Positions 12,346 through 24,169 of a stretch of DNA of 61,966 nucleotides are shown here, piece after piece. A model generated the notes under the pieces. That model was not told where the DNA came from. It saw nothing but the letters and a program-made list of their open reading frames with translations, and searched no databases. This DNA is from Welwitschia mirabilis (taxonomy: Eukaryota; Gnetophyta; Gnetopsida; Welwitschiales), in the NCBI GenBank assembly GCA_051453625.1, contig JBOZIK010000001.1:180331532-180393497 (forward strand), given 5' to 3'. A program made the translations under genes and the position numbers. Position 1 is the stretch's first letter. Each line of letters opens with the position of its first letter.

Positions 12346-12779
12346 ATAAAACTCTACCCTATACATAATTAAAAGCTAAAAAAACTTAGTTTTATTTTGA
12401 GTTCCATAGAATTAGAAATAACTATAAAATTTTTTTTCTAATTTTCTAGTATGTATATTTAAACTTTTTGAGTAATGTTTTAAATTTAATTCATGATGGA
12501 ATTTATTCACTAATCCCAAATTTGGTAGCTTATTAGTAGTAATGAGAAACTAGTGTTTTGAGGCAAAATTGACTCTATTCGATAGTATTTTAGACCATGT
12601 TTGTAGCTTTTTATTGACATGTTTACAAAGGATCTATAATACTTATGCATAACCACTATGAAGATCAAAAAAAGCATGAATATTTTATAGAAGTCACATT
12701 TTTTTAGATGTTTTTAGGATGTCACTATCCCTAATTCTTTTAACATAGTAATGATGATTTACAAGCCAATATTTCAAAA
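12346..12779. other. upstream edge of relic B
   Basis: This should encode the protease-to-reverse-transcriptase linker on the minus strand. I see AT-rich sequence with several stops and no readable protease motif, so the relic appears to end here. Confidence 0.4.
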
Positions 12780-13860
12780 GAGAGAATTTAGGACGCATGT
12801 AAATTATGACATTGAAATATCTCTATAAGAGTCAACATGACTTATGAAGATGTTTAAGAGATCATTTTAATACTTGAAGACATTAGGAGCTAATTTTAGA
12901 TTGAGGGAGGTTAATCAGAGTTGAGGAAAATGAAAAAAGTCTATCATCCACCTAGTTATCTAGATGACGCATAGAATAAGCTAATAGAAACCTCACTTTT
13001 TTCTAATGATTATTTCCTATGGTCATTTAGATAATACCTATGTAGATGACCATCAACTATTACAGTATAAGGGCACATAGAGAATTATTAACCATTACAC
13101 TAGAAGAGTACATGATAGGAGGGTCATTTACATAGTCATCCAAATAACACTAGGAAGAAAATGATTCTAACTAAACAAAAACTAATCCTAGGCATTACAA
13201 ATTATGGATGTAATGATATCTCTTTGGTTACTACTTATTGGCAAACTTCATTAGTAATCTAAAACTATAAATACCACCATAGAGATTCATTTGAGAATGG
13301 ATTTTTCATCAATTGTTCTTGGATCAATATAAAAGTCCATTGAGCAAGGGATTCATGTATCTTAGAACAAGATATTTTTTTGGTATTGGGATGTGACTCC
13401 TTCATTAAGAGGTAACTACTTTTAAGTGTATTTAATACATATTTATTAATAAATATTAATTTGTTTGTGCAATTTTCCTTATTCTTTACTTTGTAATAGA
13501 TATTGAAATAAAGTTAATTGTAATTAGAATTAATTCTAATTTTGATCTAATATATGAGGAAAAACTTTCATGAGAATAACTTAATAAGCCTAGTTATTTA
13601 ATTGCATTTCATTCTTGCATTACAACCTAATTTCCACTTTATACTTAATTGCATTTCATCCATCATTGCATTGCTATATTACTATCATTTTGAAATTAAA
13701 TAGAAAATCATTTCAATTCCCTTTTTAATGAAGAAATGTTTTAAATATATTTTGAATTTCTCTCTAAAGTACAACATTGGAGTAAATCCTTACATTAATA
13801 TTTCTATTTATATGAATTAGATTAAAGATGACTAATTGATTGAAAAATCACTCAACAAAC
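12780..13860 (+). repeat. LTR fragment distantly related to LTR family A
   Basis: This stretch runs parallel to LTR A in the same strand sense. It has a dyad TTATCTAGATGA (12956-12967), a second partial dyad near 13022-13050, and a TATA-like ctataaatacc near 13267. About 120 bp downstream, ttggtattgggatgtgactc matches the ttggtattaggctatgtatc of LTR A. Word order is conserved but identity is low. No matching primer site or partner LTR is visible. It is either a solo or truncated LTR of a sister family. Confidence 0.55.
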
Positions 13861-14152
13861 ACCTCAGTAACTAGTTAAGCTAATTAATAACCTGTCTATT
13901 ACATACATGAAACCTTTTAACATGGGTTTGAAATAATATAAATTACATTTGAGCTAATATAATGTAGCTGGTTACATTTTATGTGAATTATATTAAAGAT
14001 AAATAATTAATTAAGAAAGCACTTAACAAACACCTCAGTAACTAGTTAAGTTAGTTAATAATCTGTTTATTACATTCACAGGACCTTTTGATGTGGATTT
14101 GAAATAATATAAATTATGTTTAAGATAATTTTTTGTAAGTATTTACATTTTC
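13811..14152. repeat. 171-bp tandem duplication, two units, no gap
   Basis: Units 13811-13981 and 13982-14152 share long words, including acctcagtaactagttaag at 13861 and 14032 and the ttgaaataatataaatta stretch. Identity is roughly 80 percent. No N run separates them, so this duplication is real. The second unit merges into LTR family Y, and the words near 14095 match the inner LTR edge of element C near 45690. Confidence 0.75.
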
Positions 14153-16910
14153 TAAATAATGAAATGAACATTAATTAATCAAAATAAACTATCATTATAA
14201 AAAAACTCAAAAATATATAATTCACTTCAACATTTACATGTACCTTAAACAAAAGTAGAATAATATCGATTTTATAATTCCAATTGCATATAACCCTAAT
14301 AATAGTTTATTAAAGTATAAATATAAATGATTATAAATTATTTTTCTAATGAATTCATAAAGGATCTATTATCACAAAATAAAAGATAGAATATAATTTA
14401 CATTAAAAATCACATTGTCCATTGAACCACTTGTATATATGAAAACTTTATGTGTAATGTAAATGATATAACTAGAATGAGATAAAATCAAATTATCTAA
14501 TTAACAACTTATCCTTGTATTCTAATTAACCTAATAATAATATTAAATATAATAAAAAATAAAATAGAAAAAACAACTAATTAAAGTAGCTATTTTAGTT
14601 ATAGACCAATAGCTTTTCGATAAGAAAGCCTTAAATGGATCATATACAAAAAAACCAAATTGAAGATAAAGAGAAATAAATATCAAGACTTATGATTGAG
14701 GAAATTGAATTACAAGTACAATTAAAATAAAATACCCAAGTAAAATCATTGATTTGACTCCATTTTTCAATTGGAAAGGGTTATATTTTTAAATTAATTC
14801 TAAAGATGATTAAGAAAAATTAAACATGAGATTAGTATAAAACTAATTTTAGACATGAAATATTTGGAATGATAAGTAATTTGATATCATTTATGACCTT
14901 TGACATTTTATCATGTTCTTATGATATATTCTCGTGTATTCTATAGCTAAGTACTAAATTTATGATAATAGTCTTCCTCCTTTTTGTGGTCCTTGTCATA
15001 AGAAATAAATAAAAGTCCATGCACCACTTGGAATCTACATTATCATTAATCTATAAGACATTTTAATATAAAATAGTTTATTTTGTTATTATTTATTTAT
15101 ATGTACTAGATGATAATAATTTTAAAGTAAAAATAATTGTCTTTATCATTACTAAAAATAGTTTTCTTTATCATCACTAAGGGATAAGTAAGTATTTATA
15201 TGTACATCACATATTCCAACTTAATTGCATGTAGTTCACATACATATTACTAAATCATAACTAGAGTTAATTATAATATTTGACTTTAAAATCTGACTTA
15301 TTACTAAATGATAATATTAAACAACTTAATCATGTTTTTAATATTTTCTTTAATTGATATCTATGTTATTACATTTTATCGCTAGGTTATAAGATGTTAA
15401 ACTATTTACCTTTATTACTAGAACATGTTTTATTTCCTTTTATCACATGTGTTTTCCATCTATCAGCAAGTGATAAATTTAAAACTATATCTTATCATCA
15501 TCTATTATAATACAATAAACATAGATTAGAAGAAAAAAGAAAATTAGCAACCTTATTACATCCTAGTAATGGGAAATAAGATTTGCAATGAGAATAAAAA
15601 AATCATTTAGATTTTCTAAATAAAAACATAAAATATAATTAAATAATTCTATCATGTTAAATTGTCATTTTATATATACAAGGCCGTTATATCATTCTAA
15701 TTTTAGTAAAAATTAAGGGTAAAATGTATCCTAAAATAGTAATTTGAAATAGGCATCAAACCCTCCTTCTCATGATGTAATGGTTCCTCCTCACATGTAA
15801 AGTAATTATGAATTGTCATTTGATTTAAGTGAATTACCATGGGCATCATAAGATGAAGTTGAAAAATCATTTTGAATATCAAAACATGAAAATATAATTT
15901 AATAAAAATGCATACTAGGAAATGAAAATTTTTTTTATTTTTTATTAATCATTGCAAAGAAGAAGTACATTACATTACAAATTCAAAATTTAATATAACA
16001 TATACATCATTTAATTTTATTACATCTAAGTCACCTTNNNNNNNNNNNNNNNNNNNNNNNNNNNNNNNNNNNNNNNNNNNNNNNNNNNNNNNNNNNNNNN
16101 NNNNNNNNNNNNNNNNNNNNNNNNNNNNNNNNNNNNNTTGCATACATATTACTAAATCATAACTAGAGTTAATTATAATATTTGACTTCAAAATCTGACT
16201 TATTACTAAATGATAATATTAAACAACTTAATCATTTTTTAATATTTTCTTTAATTAATATCTATGTTATTACATTTTATTGCTAGGTTATAAGATGTTA
16301 AAATATTTATCTTTATTACTAGACCATGTTTTTTCCCTTTTATCACATGTGTTTTCCATCTATCAGCGAGCGATAAATTTAAAACTATATCTTACCATCA
16401 TCTATTATAATATAATAAACATAGATTAGAAGAAAAAAGAAAATTAGCAACGTTATCACATCCTAGTAATGGGAAATAAGATTTGCAATGAGAAGAAAAA
16501 AATCATTTAGATTTTCCAAATAAAAATATAATTAAATAATTCTATCATGTTGAATTGTCATTCTATATATACAAGGCCATTATATCATTCTAATTTTAGT
16601 AAAAATTAAGGGTAAAATGTATCATAAGATAGTAATTTGAAATAGGTATAAAATCCTCCTTCTCATGATGTAATGGTCCCTCCTCACATGTAAAGTAATT
16701 ATGAATTTTCATTTGATTTAAGTGCATTACCATGGGTATCATAAGATGGAGTTGAAAAATCATTTTGAATATTAAAACATGAAAATATGATTTAATAAAA
16801 ATGCATACTAGAAAATGAAAAAAAGTTTTTATTGTTTATTAATCAGTGCAAATAAAAAGTACATTACATTAACATATACATTTAATTTTATTACATCTAA
16901 GTCACCTTCA
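13990..16910 (-). repeat. LTR family Y, copy next to relic B
   Basis: Sequence from about 13990 to 15900 aligns block by block with 45628-47395, which is next to the primer site of element C. Shared blocks include gatgtggattt-aaataa, the aaagcc-ttaaatg and tatcattctaattt words. The gap 16038-16137 is flanked by two copies (15236-16037 and 16138-16908) about 95 percent identical. The orientation (minus) follows element C. Several dyad words of the type TATCACT-AGTGATA lie inside (about 15380 and 15461-15476). Confidence 0.65.
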
Positions 16911-17672
16911 TTTCATATGATTCTTCTTGCTCCTTTCCCATGAATAGTGTAATTAGAATGGTAGTGATTTCAACCTCCATGCCTATGTTCATTTTGATTT
17001 ACCTATATGTAAGCTTAATCTTGATTATGGGAGTTTCAAGTACCCTCACCCCTCCTTAATATGTGAGAACCACTTAGTTAAGAATGTTATGAGAAATACA
17101 TCTAATTTTGGAGGTGATATATAAGATGCAATTAACAAGGAATGGAAAATCTCTAATAGTAGCTAGTTGTATTATATATTTTATAAAATTAAGTATAATA
17201 TATGAAAAATTATATTCTTCTACACTTTGTAATGTGAGTATTAACCTAGTGTGAAATGTCATGAGATTAGCATCATGGATGATTGAGTGGATCTTGATAA
17301 TAATCAAGAAAAAGAGAATGCATGCTAAAGAAGAAAGTGCCTAGATGGAAGGCATTTTTCATAGGTTAAGGATGAAGTATCTGAACTCAATTCTCCCTTG
17401 TTAACATGATAAATAATTTTAATTTGTATTATTATGTAACCCTATTAATGTATAGATAGGTTTCATGCATGGAAATGTTGTAGTTCTTTCTTAGATACTT
17501 TTTAATGATTTCAATTTTAGTTGTCCTACTTTTCACTTAATGACTATTTTCCCTCTAACTAATTTAAATTTTGGAAATTAGGATTCCTATAAGAAGTAGT
17601 TATCCCTCTATAAAATTCATAAACTTATATGTTAGAATACTTACAATGTGTGGGTTTTATGATTTAAATCAA
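16911..17672. other. no recognisable gene
   Basis: No coding motif or terminal repeat was seen. The short minus-strand open piece at 17307-17074 has no recognisable family and normal AT-rich codon noise. Confidence 0.4.
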
Positions 17673-17765
17673 GCCTTTGTGAACTATTTCTTACATTTCT
17701 AATTATTTATAATAATGTTAGTTTGGAAATTATTATGACTTCTAGAAATTATCTCCTTTTATCTG

Positions 17766-17789
17766 CTACTACTTGTGCATATGTAGTAG
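17766..17789. other. small stem-loop ctactac / gtagtag
   Basis: Seven-base arms (17766-17772 and 17783-17789) enclose a 10-base loop. The second unit beyond the gap (near 19232-19256) keeps both arms. It is short enough to be chance. Confidence 0.35.
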
Positions 17790-18579
17790 TATAGGTTGTA
17801 TTTGTTATGATAGATAAGTTGGTAGTGTAGTATGATCTTAGGAGGATTCCTATGTAAAAGTAGAATATACAATTTTGGATAATCTACTACTACTTATTCT
17901 TCTTGAAATTATAGCATATTTTTACTATAATAAGAAAAAGTTATCACTAATACCCTCAAAATTAAATTCCATGTTGAATTCGCAAAAAAAATAATTAAAA
18001 GAAACCATAAAATAAATCTTATAAAAACATAGTTTCTGAGGGTAGGAAAAAGGAAAAGTTGTCTTTAAAGAAAGGTAACTTTCATGATTCTCTACAAAAC
18101 AAATTCCTATATCTTTATAACCTAATCACAATAAAAGATATTATGCTTAATGTGTAGGAAAAAGATAGACTATTTTTCAATAATGATTTAGAACTTTTAG
18201 GTAATAAAATATTAGAATTAAAACATTAAGACTTTTTTAATGAGTGATTATTATACCTGAAATCTATGTGTGAAATTCCATCAATAAGACAACAACCTTT
18301 AACATATAAAGAGATAAATATTCATCACTATGAATGTTGTAATGCTAAATTATATGCATTTGATGAGGTATTTTTACTATTTTCTAGGACCTTTAGATAG
18401 GTTTAAGTGGATTTCAATAATAATTAAGAGTCAAAAAGAAGTTGGAAGATGCACAATCACTAGCAAACTTGAAGGCATTTTGGATGATTTCTAATACTTC
18501 ACATTCTGAAGAGGAGTTGATGATCTTCATGGTCAATTTAACTTGATTAAGGAGCTTAAGAAAACTGTTGTCCCTTTCA

Positions 18580-18702
18580 TCATCTAGATGATAGTACTGA
18601 TGATACCACATGTATGTACATAAGGATGTTAAATAAATTGAAGTAGAAAGATGATGTAAAACCTCTCTTGATAGGGCATAATCCCCACCATCCTCCAGAT
18701 GA
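18580..18702 (+). promoter_or_regulatory. paired U3 dyads of LTR A, 111 bp apart
   Basis: The first site (18580-18591) is the perfect 12-bp palindrome TCATCTAGATGA, extendable to 14 bp. The second (18691-18702) reads TCCTCCAGATGA. Each is followed 6-10 bp later by a half-site GATGA or GATAA. The other unit shows the same pair at 20056 and 20167, again 111 bp apart. They lie about 130-250 bp upstream of the TATA-like word, in U3. A regulatory role is inference from position and conservation. Confidence 0.5.
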
Positions 18703-18831
18703 TAGCTAGGATAATACCTAATTTTAGTTAATGCATCAAACTTCACCTAACTTTTGCAATGTTTCATGCACTTTTTACATGTCACTGGGGTTTCTATTAT
18801 GTCTATTAGATTTGCTATTTTTAGATGTTTT

Positions 18832-18843
18832 ATTGTAGTAAAT
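18832..18843 (+). promoter_or_regulatory. TATA-like box of LTR A
   Basis: The word tagtaaatacct recurs at the same LTR place in all copies: ataataaatacct near 31440, ctacaaatact near 51290 and gtaataaatacct near 22687. The sister LTR has ctataaatacc. A common ancestor ctataaatacc is the simplest reading and would mark the transcription start region. No copy here keeps a perfect box. Confidence 0.5.
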
Positions 18844-19811
18844 ACCTCATTATCCTCAACTCTAACTTGTATTTTCTTTAGCATTTGAAAATATTGTGAT
18901 AAGGAATGGAAGCGTAGGAGGTCTATCCATTATTGTAGAGAGGGGTCTTCTTTGGTATTAGGCTATGTATCCTCCATTAAACTACTTCTACTTTGTAACA
19001 AAGTTGTTGGTTCAATAGTAATGAAAAGTTTCTTTTNNNNNNNNNNNNNNNNNNNNNNNNNNNNNNNNNNNNNNNNNNNNNNNNNNNNNNNNNNNNNNNN
19101 NNNNNNNNNNNNNNNNNNNNNNNNNNNNNNNNNNNNTTAAGCCTTTGTGAATTATTTCTTACATTTTTAATCATTTATAATAATATTACTTTGGAAATTA
19201 TTATGACTTCTTGAAATTATCTCCTTTTATCTACTACTACTTATGCATATGTAGTAGTATAGGTTGTATTTGTTATGATAGATAAGTTGGTAGGGTAATA
19301 TGATCTTATAAGGATTCATATGTAAAAGTAGAATATACAATGTTGGATAATCTACTACTACTTATTATCCTTGAAATTATAACATATTTTTACTATGATA
19401 AGAAAAAGTTATCACTAATACCCTAAAAATTAAATTCCATGATGAATTTTCAAAAAAAATAATTAAAAGAAAGCATAAAATGAATCTTATAAAAACATAG
19501 TTTCTAAGGGTAGGAAAAAGGAAGAAGTTGTCTTTAAAGAAAGGTAACTTTCATGTTTCTCTACAAAACAAATTCCTATATGTTTATAACCTATTCACAA
19601 TAAAATATATTATGCTTAATGTATAGGAAAAATATAGACTATTTTTCAAGAATGATTTAGAACTTTTAGGTAATAAAATATTAGAAATAAAACATTAAGA
19701 CTGTTTTAATGAGTGATTATTATACCTTAAATCTATGTGTGAAATTCCATCAATAAGACAACAACCTTTAACATACAAAGAGCTAAATATTCATCACTAT
19801 GAATGTTGTAA

Positions 19812-21057
19812 TGCTAAATTATATTCATTTGATGAGTTATTTTTACTATTTTCTATTTTCTAGGACCTTTAGATAGGTTTAAGTGGATTTCAATGATAAT
19901 TAAGAGTCAAAAAGAAGTCTCAAGATGCACAATCACTAGCACACTTAAAGGTATTTTGGATGATTTCTAATACTTCACATTCTAAAGATGAGTTAATAAT
20001 CTTCAAGGTCAATTTAACTTGATTAAGAAGCTTAAGAAAACTATTGTCCCTTTCATCATCCATATGATAGTATTGATGATATCACATGTATGTACATAAG
20101 GATGTTAAATAAACTAAAGATGAAAGATGATGTAAAACCTCTCTTGATATGGCATAATCCCCACCATCCTTCAGATGATAACTAGGATGATACCTAATTT
20201 TAGTTAATGCATCGAACTTTACCTAACTTCTACAATGTGTTATGCACTTTTTACGTGTCACTAGGGTTTCTATTATGTCTATTAGATTTGATATTTTTAG
20301 ATGTTTTATTATAGTAAATACCTCATTATCCTCAACTCTAACTTTTATTTTCTTTATCATTTGAAAATATTGTGATAAAAAATGGAAGCGTAGGAGGTCT
20401 ATCCATTGTTATAAAGAGTGGTCTTCTTTGGTATTAGGCTATGTATCCTCCATTAAATGGATTTTACTTTGTAATAAAGTTATTGGTTCAGTAGTAATAA
20501 AAAGTTTCTTTTAGTTTTATTCATGTGCATCTCCCTTATGATTTATGTTAATTATGATTCAGTGATAACTTCATAATTAATTTAGGCTATAAGGGCAAAC
20601 TTTGTTAAGGTTGAAATAATTAGTGTAGGATCTTGTATTATGTTGTATTTTACTTTCATAGCTTCATCGTTACATGTTTTCCATATTCTGTTTGATGTAC
20701 CTAATAGCCTAGGTTGGTTAGGATTAGTGACAATTTTCTTGATTGATCTAGGTTATATAGGGTCAATCTTTATGACAATAAGATTTGATAGTTAGATAAA
20801 TATTACATTTAGAGTAGATTTTATTTGCATGTGTGTTAGTGTATTTAATTTACATTGTTCTTTTCATTTGAACCTAAACAAAACAAATACCAAAAATACT
20901 TTGTTAAAAATAATTTTCTAACTTCGAGTCTAGTGCCTTCGATAGATGATGACATTCAAGTTAACTTCCATCTATAATATTGTGCATGTTCTACAAATAT
21001 TTGTGATTGATAGGATTTAATTAATGATGTAATGATTGCATAAATATGCATCACAAT
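19812..21057 (+). repeat. LTR family A, probable solo LTR (first unit starts at 18343)
   Basis: The LTR opens with tgctaaattatat at 19812 (and at 18343 in the other unit) and runs about 1.25 kb to a degraded CA-type end near 21051-21057. The same LTR occurs at 22446-23443, 30950-32383 and 50793-52002. The 3' end is followed by atgattcacc rather than a primer-site relic, so it is a solo LTR or a 3' LTR. The five bases before the LTR (tgtaa) are not repeated after it. A TATA-like tagtaaatacc lies about 490 bp inside the first unit. Confidence 0.75.
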
Positions 21058-21128
21058 AATGATTCACCTATTTATTCCATAATTCAACATTCTCCTTATT
21101 TACAATTTCAACTAGATAATCATCTTTT

Positions 21129-21141
21129 GTGTGTGTGTGTG

Positions 21142-21218
<77 letters not shown>
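21129..21218 (+). repeat. compound microsatellite (GT)n(CT)n(GT)n ending in a gap
   Basis: About seven GT units, nine CT units and about 29 GT units run into the 424-N gap 21219-21642. The gap length is not the default 100, so it was probably estimated. The repeat is the likely cause of the break. Confidence 0.95.
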
Positions 21219-21767
21219 NNNNNNNNNNNNNNNNNNNNNNNNNNNNNNNNNNNNNNNNNNNNNNNNNNNNNNNNNNNNNNNNNNNNNNNNNNNNNNNNNN
21301 NNNNNNNNNNNNNNNNNNNNNNNNNNNNNNNNNNNNNNNNNNNNNNNNNNNNNNNNNNNNNNNNNNNNNNNNNNNNNNNNNNNNNNNNNNNNNNNNNNNN
21401 NNNNNNNNNNNNNNNNNNNNNNNNNNNNNNNNNNNNNNNNNNNNNNNNNNNNNNNNNNNNNNNNNNNNNNNNNNNNNNNNNNNNNNNNNNNNNNNNNNNN
21501 NNNNNNNNNNNNNNNNNNNNNNNNNNNNNNNNNNNNNNNNNNNNNNNNNNNNNNNNNNNNNNNNNNNNNNNNNNNNNNNNNNNNNNNNNNNNNNNNNNNN
21601 NNNNNNNNNNNNNNNNNNNNNNNNNNNNNNNNNNNNNNNNNNATTTAGGTTAACTACCATCTATAATAGTGTGTGTTGTACAAATATTTGAGATTAATAG
21701 GATTTTCTTAAGGACATGACAATTGCATAAATACACACTGCAATATTTTAGAATCATTACTGAGGAA

Positions 21768-22345
21768 GGCTACAAGGAGTTTTAGGATTGTCATTACCTA
21801 AATAACTACCTTGTATTTTGATTTAGGTTATTTATTTATGGTAGCATTATATTTTTATTATATATACCATAGTTTTTATCTCTACATTTTTCATTTTTCA
21901 TTTCATGTTTTTCATGTCTATCGTCTAGATGACATAGCGGATGATGGCCTAGGGTTAAGTTTTTTATGTTATTTTTTCTATAGTTTTTTTAATTTTCCAC
22001 AATGTAATAAGTTGATATCATCTTTTCTATCATCCATATGACATAGAAGGATAACTAATAGTGTGTTTTTGTCTTTATTTTTTTGCCAATTTATTTTTTT
22101 ATTTTTCTATTTTTGGTTTTTATATAAAGTGGTCATTCAAGATATCATCTAGATGATGACCAAGATGATGGCTATGTAGGATATTTTTTGAGTATGCAAG
22201 GACATGTTAAAATCTAGTGAAAAGTCAAAATATCATAGGAAACAAAGTTTAAATGAAGGAAGATGACAAAGAAGGCTTACTTGACCATAAACAAAACTTA
22301 GATATGCACATTGTAATTTCTAAGATTTGAAGAAACATTTTTTGT
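21768..22345 (+). other. leader of element 1 (left copy) with three dyads
   Basis: This T-rich untranslated leader lies between the primer site and the coding region. Dyad sites are TCGTCTAGATGA (21921), TCATCCATATGA (22030) and TCATCTAGATGA (22145, a perfect palindrome), spaced 109 and 115 bp. Each is followed within about 10 bp by a GATGA-type half-site. The right copy of the leader is 23467-24169. Confidence 0.65.
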
Positions 22346-22445
22346 NNNNNNNNNNNNNNNNNNNNNNNNNNNNNNNNNNNNNNNNNNNNNNNNNNNNNNN
22401 NNNNNNNNNNNNNNNNNNNNNNNNNNNNNNNNNNNNNNNNNNNNN

Positions 22446-23443
22446 ATAGACAATATCACATGTAAGCTGATAATGGTGCTGATTAGATTGAAGATGGAAG
22501 CTAATGTGGGATCTCTCTTGATGTGGAACTGTCCTCACCATTATCTAGAAAATAATTAAGATGAAAACTATTTTTGGTCAATGCATCAAACTTCACCTAA
22601 GTTCAATAATTTATCATGTGCCTCCTACCACTGTTAGGATTTCTGTTGCATCTATTAGGATTGTTTGTTTTTATAGTGTTTCATTGTAATAAATACCTAT
22701 TTCACCCTTGCTTCAAGTTTTATATTTTTTAGCATCTAAAAATCTTATAACAAGAGATCAAAGGGCAGGAAATTCATTCATTTTTATAGAGAGGAGTCTT
22801 CATTGGTATTAAACCATGTCTCCTTCGTTAAGGTACTGCTACTTTGTAACAAGATGTTGGTTTGATAATGATGAAAACTTTGCTTTAGTTTTATTTAAGT
22901 GCATCTATCTTATGGTTTATATTGGTTATGATTTCATGATAGCTTTTTAATTGATATAAATTATTAAAGACGACCTTTGTTAAGTTTGAAATCATTAGTT
23001 TAGGATTTTTATTACATTACATTTTGCACTTCATAGAATAATATTTGTATGTTTTCTATATTTTGTTTGATGTACTTAATAGCTTAGGTTAATTATGGTT
23101 AGTGATAGTTTCCTTGATCAATCTAGGTTGTGTAAGGCTAATATTTATATCAAAAAGATTTGGTAGTCAGATAGATATTGCATTTAGAGTAGTTTTCATT
23201 TGCATTGCATTAGTGTGTTTACTTTGCACTATTTTATTACATCGGTTTTTTTTTTCATTTTGAACCTAAAAAAAACACAAAATACTTTACTAAAATTAAT
23301 TTTCTAACTTCAAGCCTAATGCCTTCAATGGATTATAACATTCAGGTTAACTCTTGTCTATACGAGTGTGCGTGTTATGCAAATATTTGTGATTGACAAG
23401 ATTTGACTAAGGATGTAAATAATTGCATAAATACATACTACAA
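22446..23443 (+). repeat. 5' LTR of element 1, first part missing
   Basis: The LTR starts inside the U3 after the gap 22346-22445. The recognisable order is: dyad remnant at 22540, TATA-like gtaataaatacct at 22687, ttggtattaaaccatgtctc at about 22803, and the tail gttaactcttgtctat, tgattgacaagattt and catactacaac. It ends near 23443 just before the primer-site relic. The tail of a second copy, 21643-21745, stands left of the gap. Confidence 0.7.
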
Positions 23444-23466
23444 CTTTTTAATGCCATTATTAAAGG
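23444..23466 (+). other. tRNA-Asp-type primer-site relic of element 1
   Basis: The segment tttttaatgccattattaaa aligns with the Athila primer site TGGCGCCGTTGCCGGGGA (complement of the plant Asp-tRNA 3' end), most differences being CpG transitions. The copy at 21745-21767 and that of element 2 at 52004-52024 (tttttgtgtcattgctaggg) confirm the reading. The latter is the best preserved. Confidence 0.6.
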
Positions 23467-24169
23467 AGGTCATAAGGAGTTTGAGAATTATCATTACTTA
23501 GATAAGTGGATTGAATTTTAATTTAGGTTATTTATTTATAGTAGTATTGTATTTTTACTATATATATCATAGTTTTTGTTTCTACATTTTCATTTTTCAT
23601 TTCATGTTTTTCATGCCTGTCATCCTCTCTATCATTTAGATGACACAAGCAGATAATGACCCAGGGTTAAGGTATCTTTATTTTTTTTCATGGTTTTGTT
23701 TTCATTTTCCACAATATAATAAGTTAAAATTATCTTCTCTATCATTTGGATAGCACAGAAAGATGACCAATAGTATGTTTACATCTCTGTTATTTTTTCA
23801 CAAATCTATTTTTTATTTTTCTATTTTTGGTTTGTTGTATAAAGTAATCATTCAGAATATCTTCTAGACAAGGACTAAGATGATAGTTATGCAGGAATTT
23901 TTCTAAGCATGTGGGAACATAATAAAATCTAGTGAAAAGTCAAAATATCATAGGAAACAAAGTTTAAATGAAGGAAGATGATAAAGAAGGCTTACTTAAT
24001 CATAAACAAAACTTAGATATGCACATTGTAATTTCTAAGATTTGAAGAAACATTTTTTTGTTTTTATTATTACAAGAGCCAAAGTTTTCAAAAGTTGTAA
24101 AAATGATAGAGTAGGATAAAAATTATTTTATCCCTTCTTCATTAATGAGGAACATTACTTAATATAGTT
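23467..24169 (+). other. leader of element 1 (right copy)
   Basis: It matches 21768-22345 with about 82 percent identity at first, and then almost perfectly over the last 150 bp. Dyads at 23632, 23742 and 23860 are more decayed, with spacing 110 and 118 bp. A T-rich run near 24055 precedes the coding region. Confidence 0.6.

Larger units (their letters stand above)
17673..20512. repeat. 1.37-kb segment present twice around a 100-N gap
   Basis: Bases 17673-19036 and 19139-20512 are the same segment, about 95 percent identical. The gap 19037-19136 sits exactly at the joint. The segment holds about 670 bp of flank without known repeats plus the first two thirds of an LTR A. Both units carry the same flank-LTR junction, so the copy was made after the LTR inserted, or the two units are haplotypes of one locus. 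Confidence 0.85.

Noticed and set aside
19807-21062. Target-site duplication around the LTR at 19812-21057
   Set aside because: The preceding tgtaa is not repeated after any plausible LTR end (atgat or taatg).
21046-21691. Open pieces rich in Cys-Val or Thr-His across the GT repeat
   Set aside because: They are translations of the dinucleotide repeat and of Ns.
21921-22156. Regular palindromes could suggest a CRISPR array
   Set aside because: Repeats are only about 12 bp, spacers are about 100 bp of shared repeat sequence, and the DNA is plant retrotransposon.
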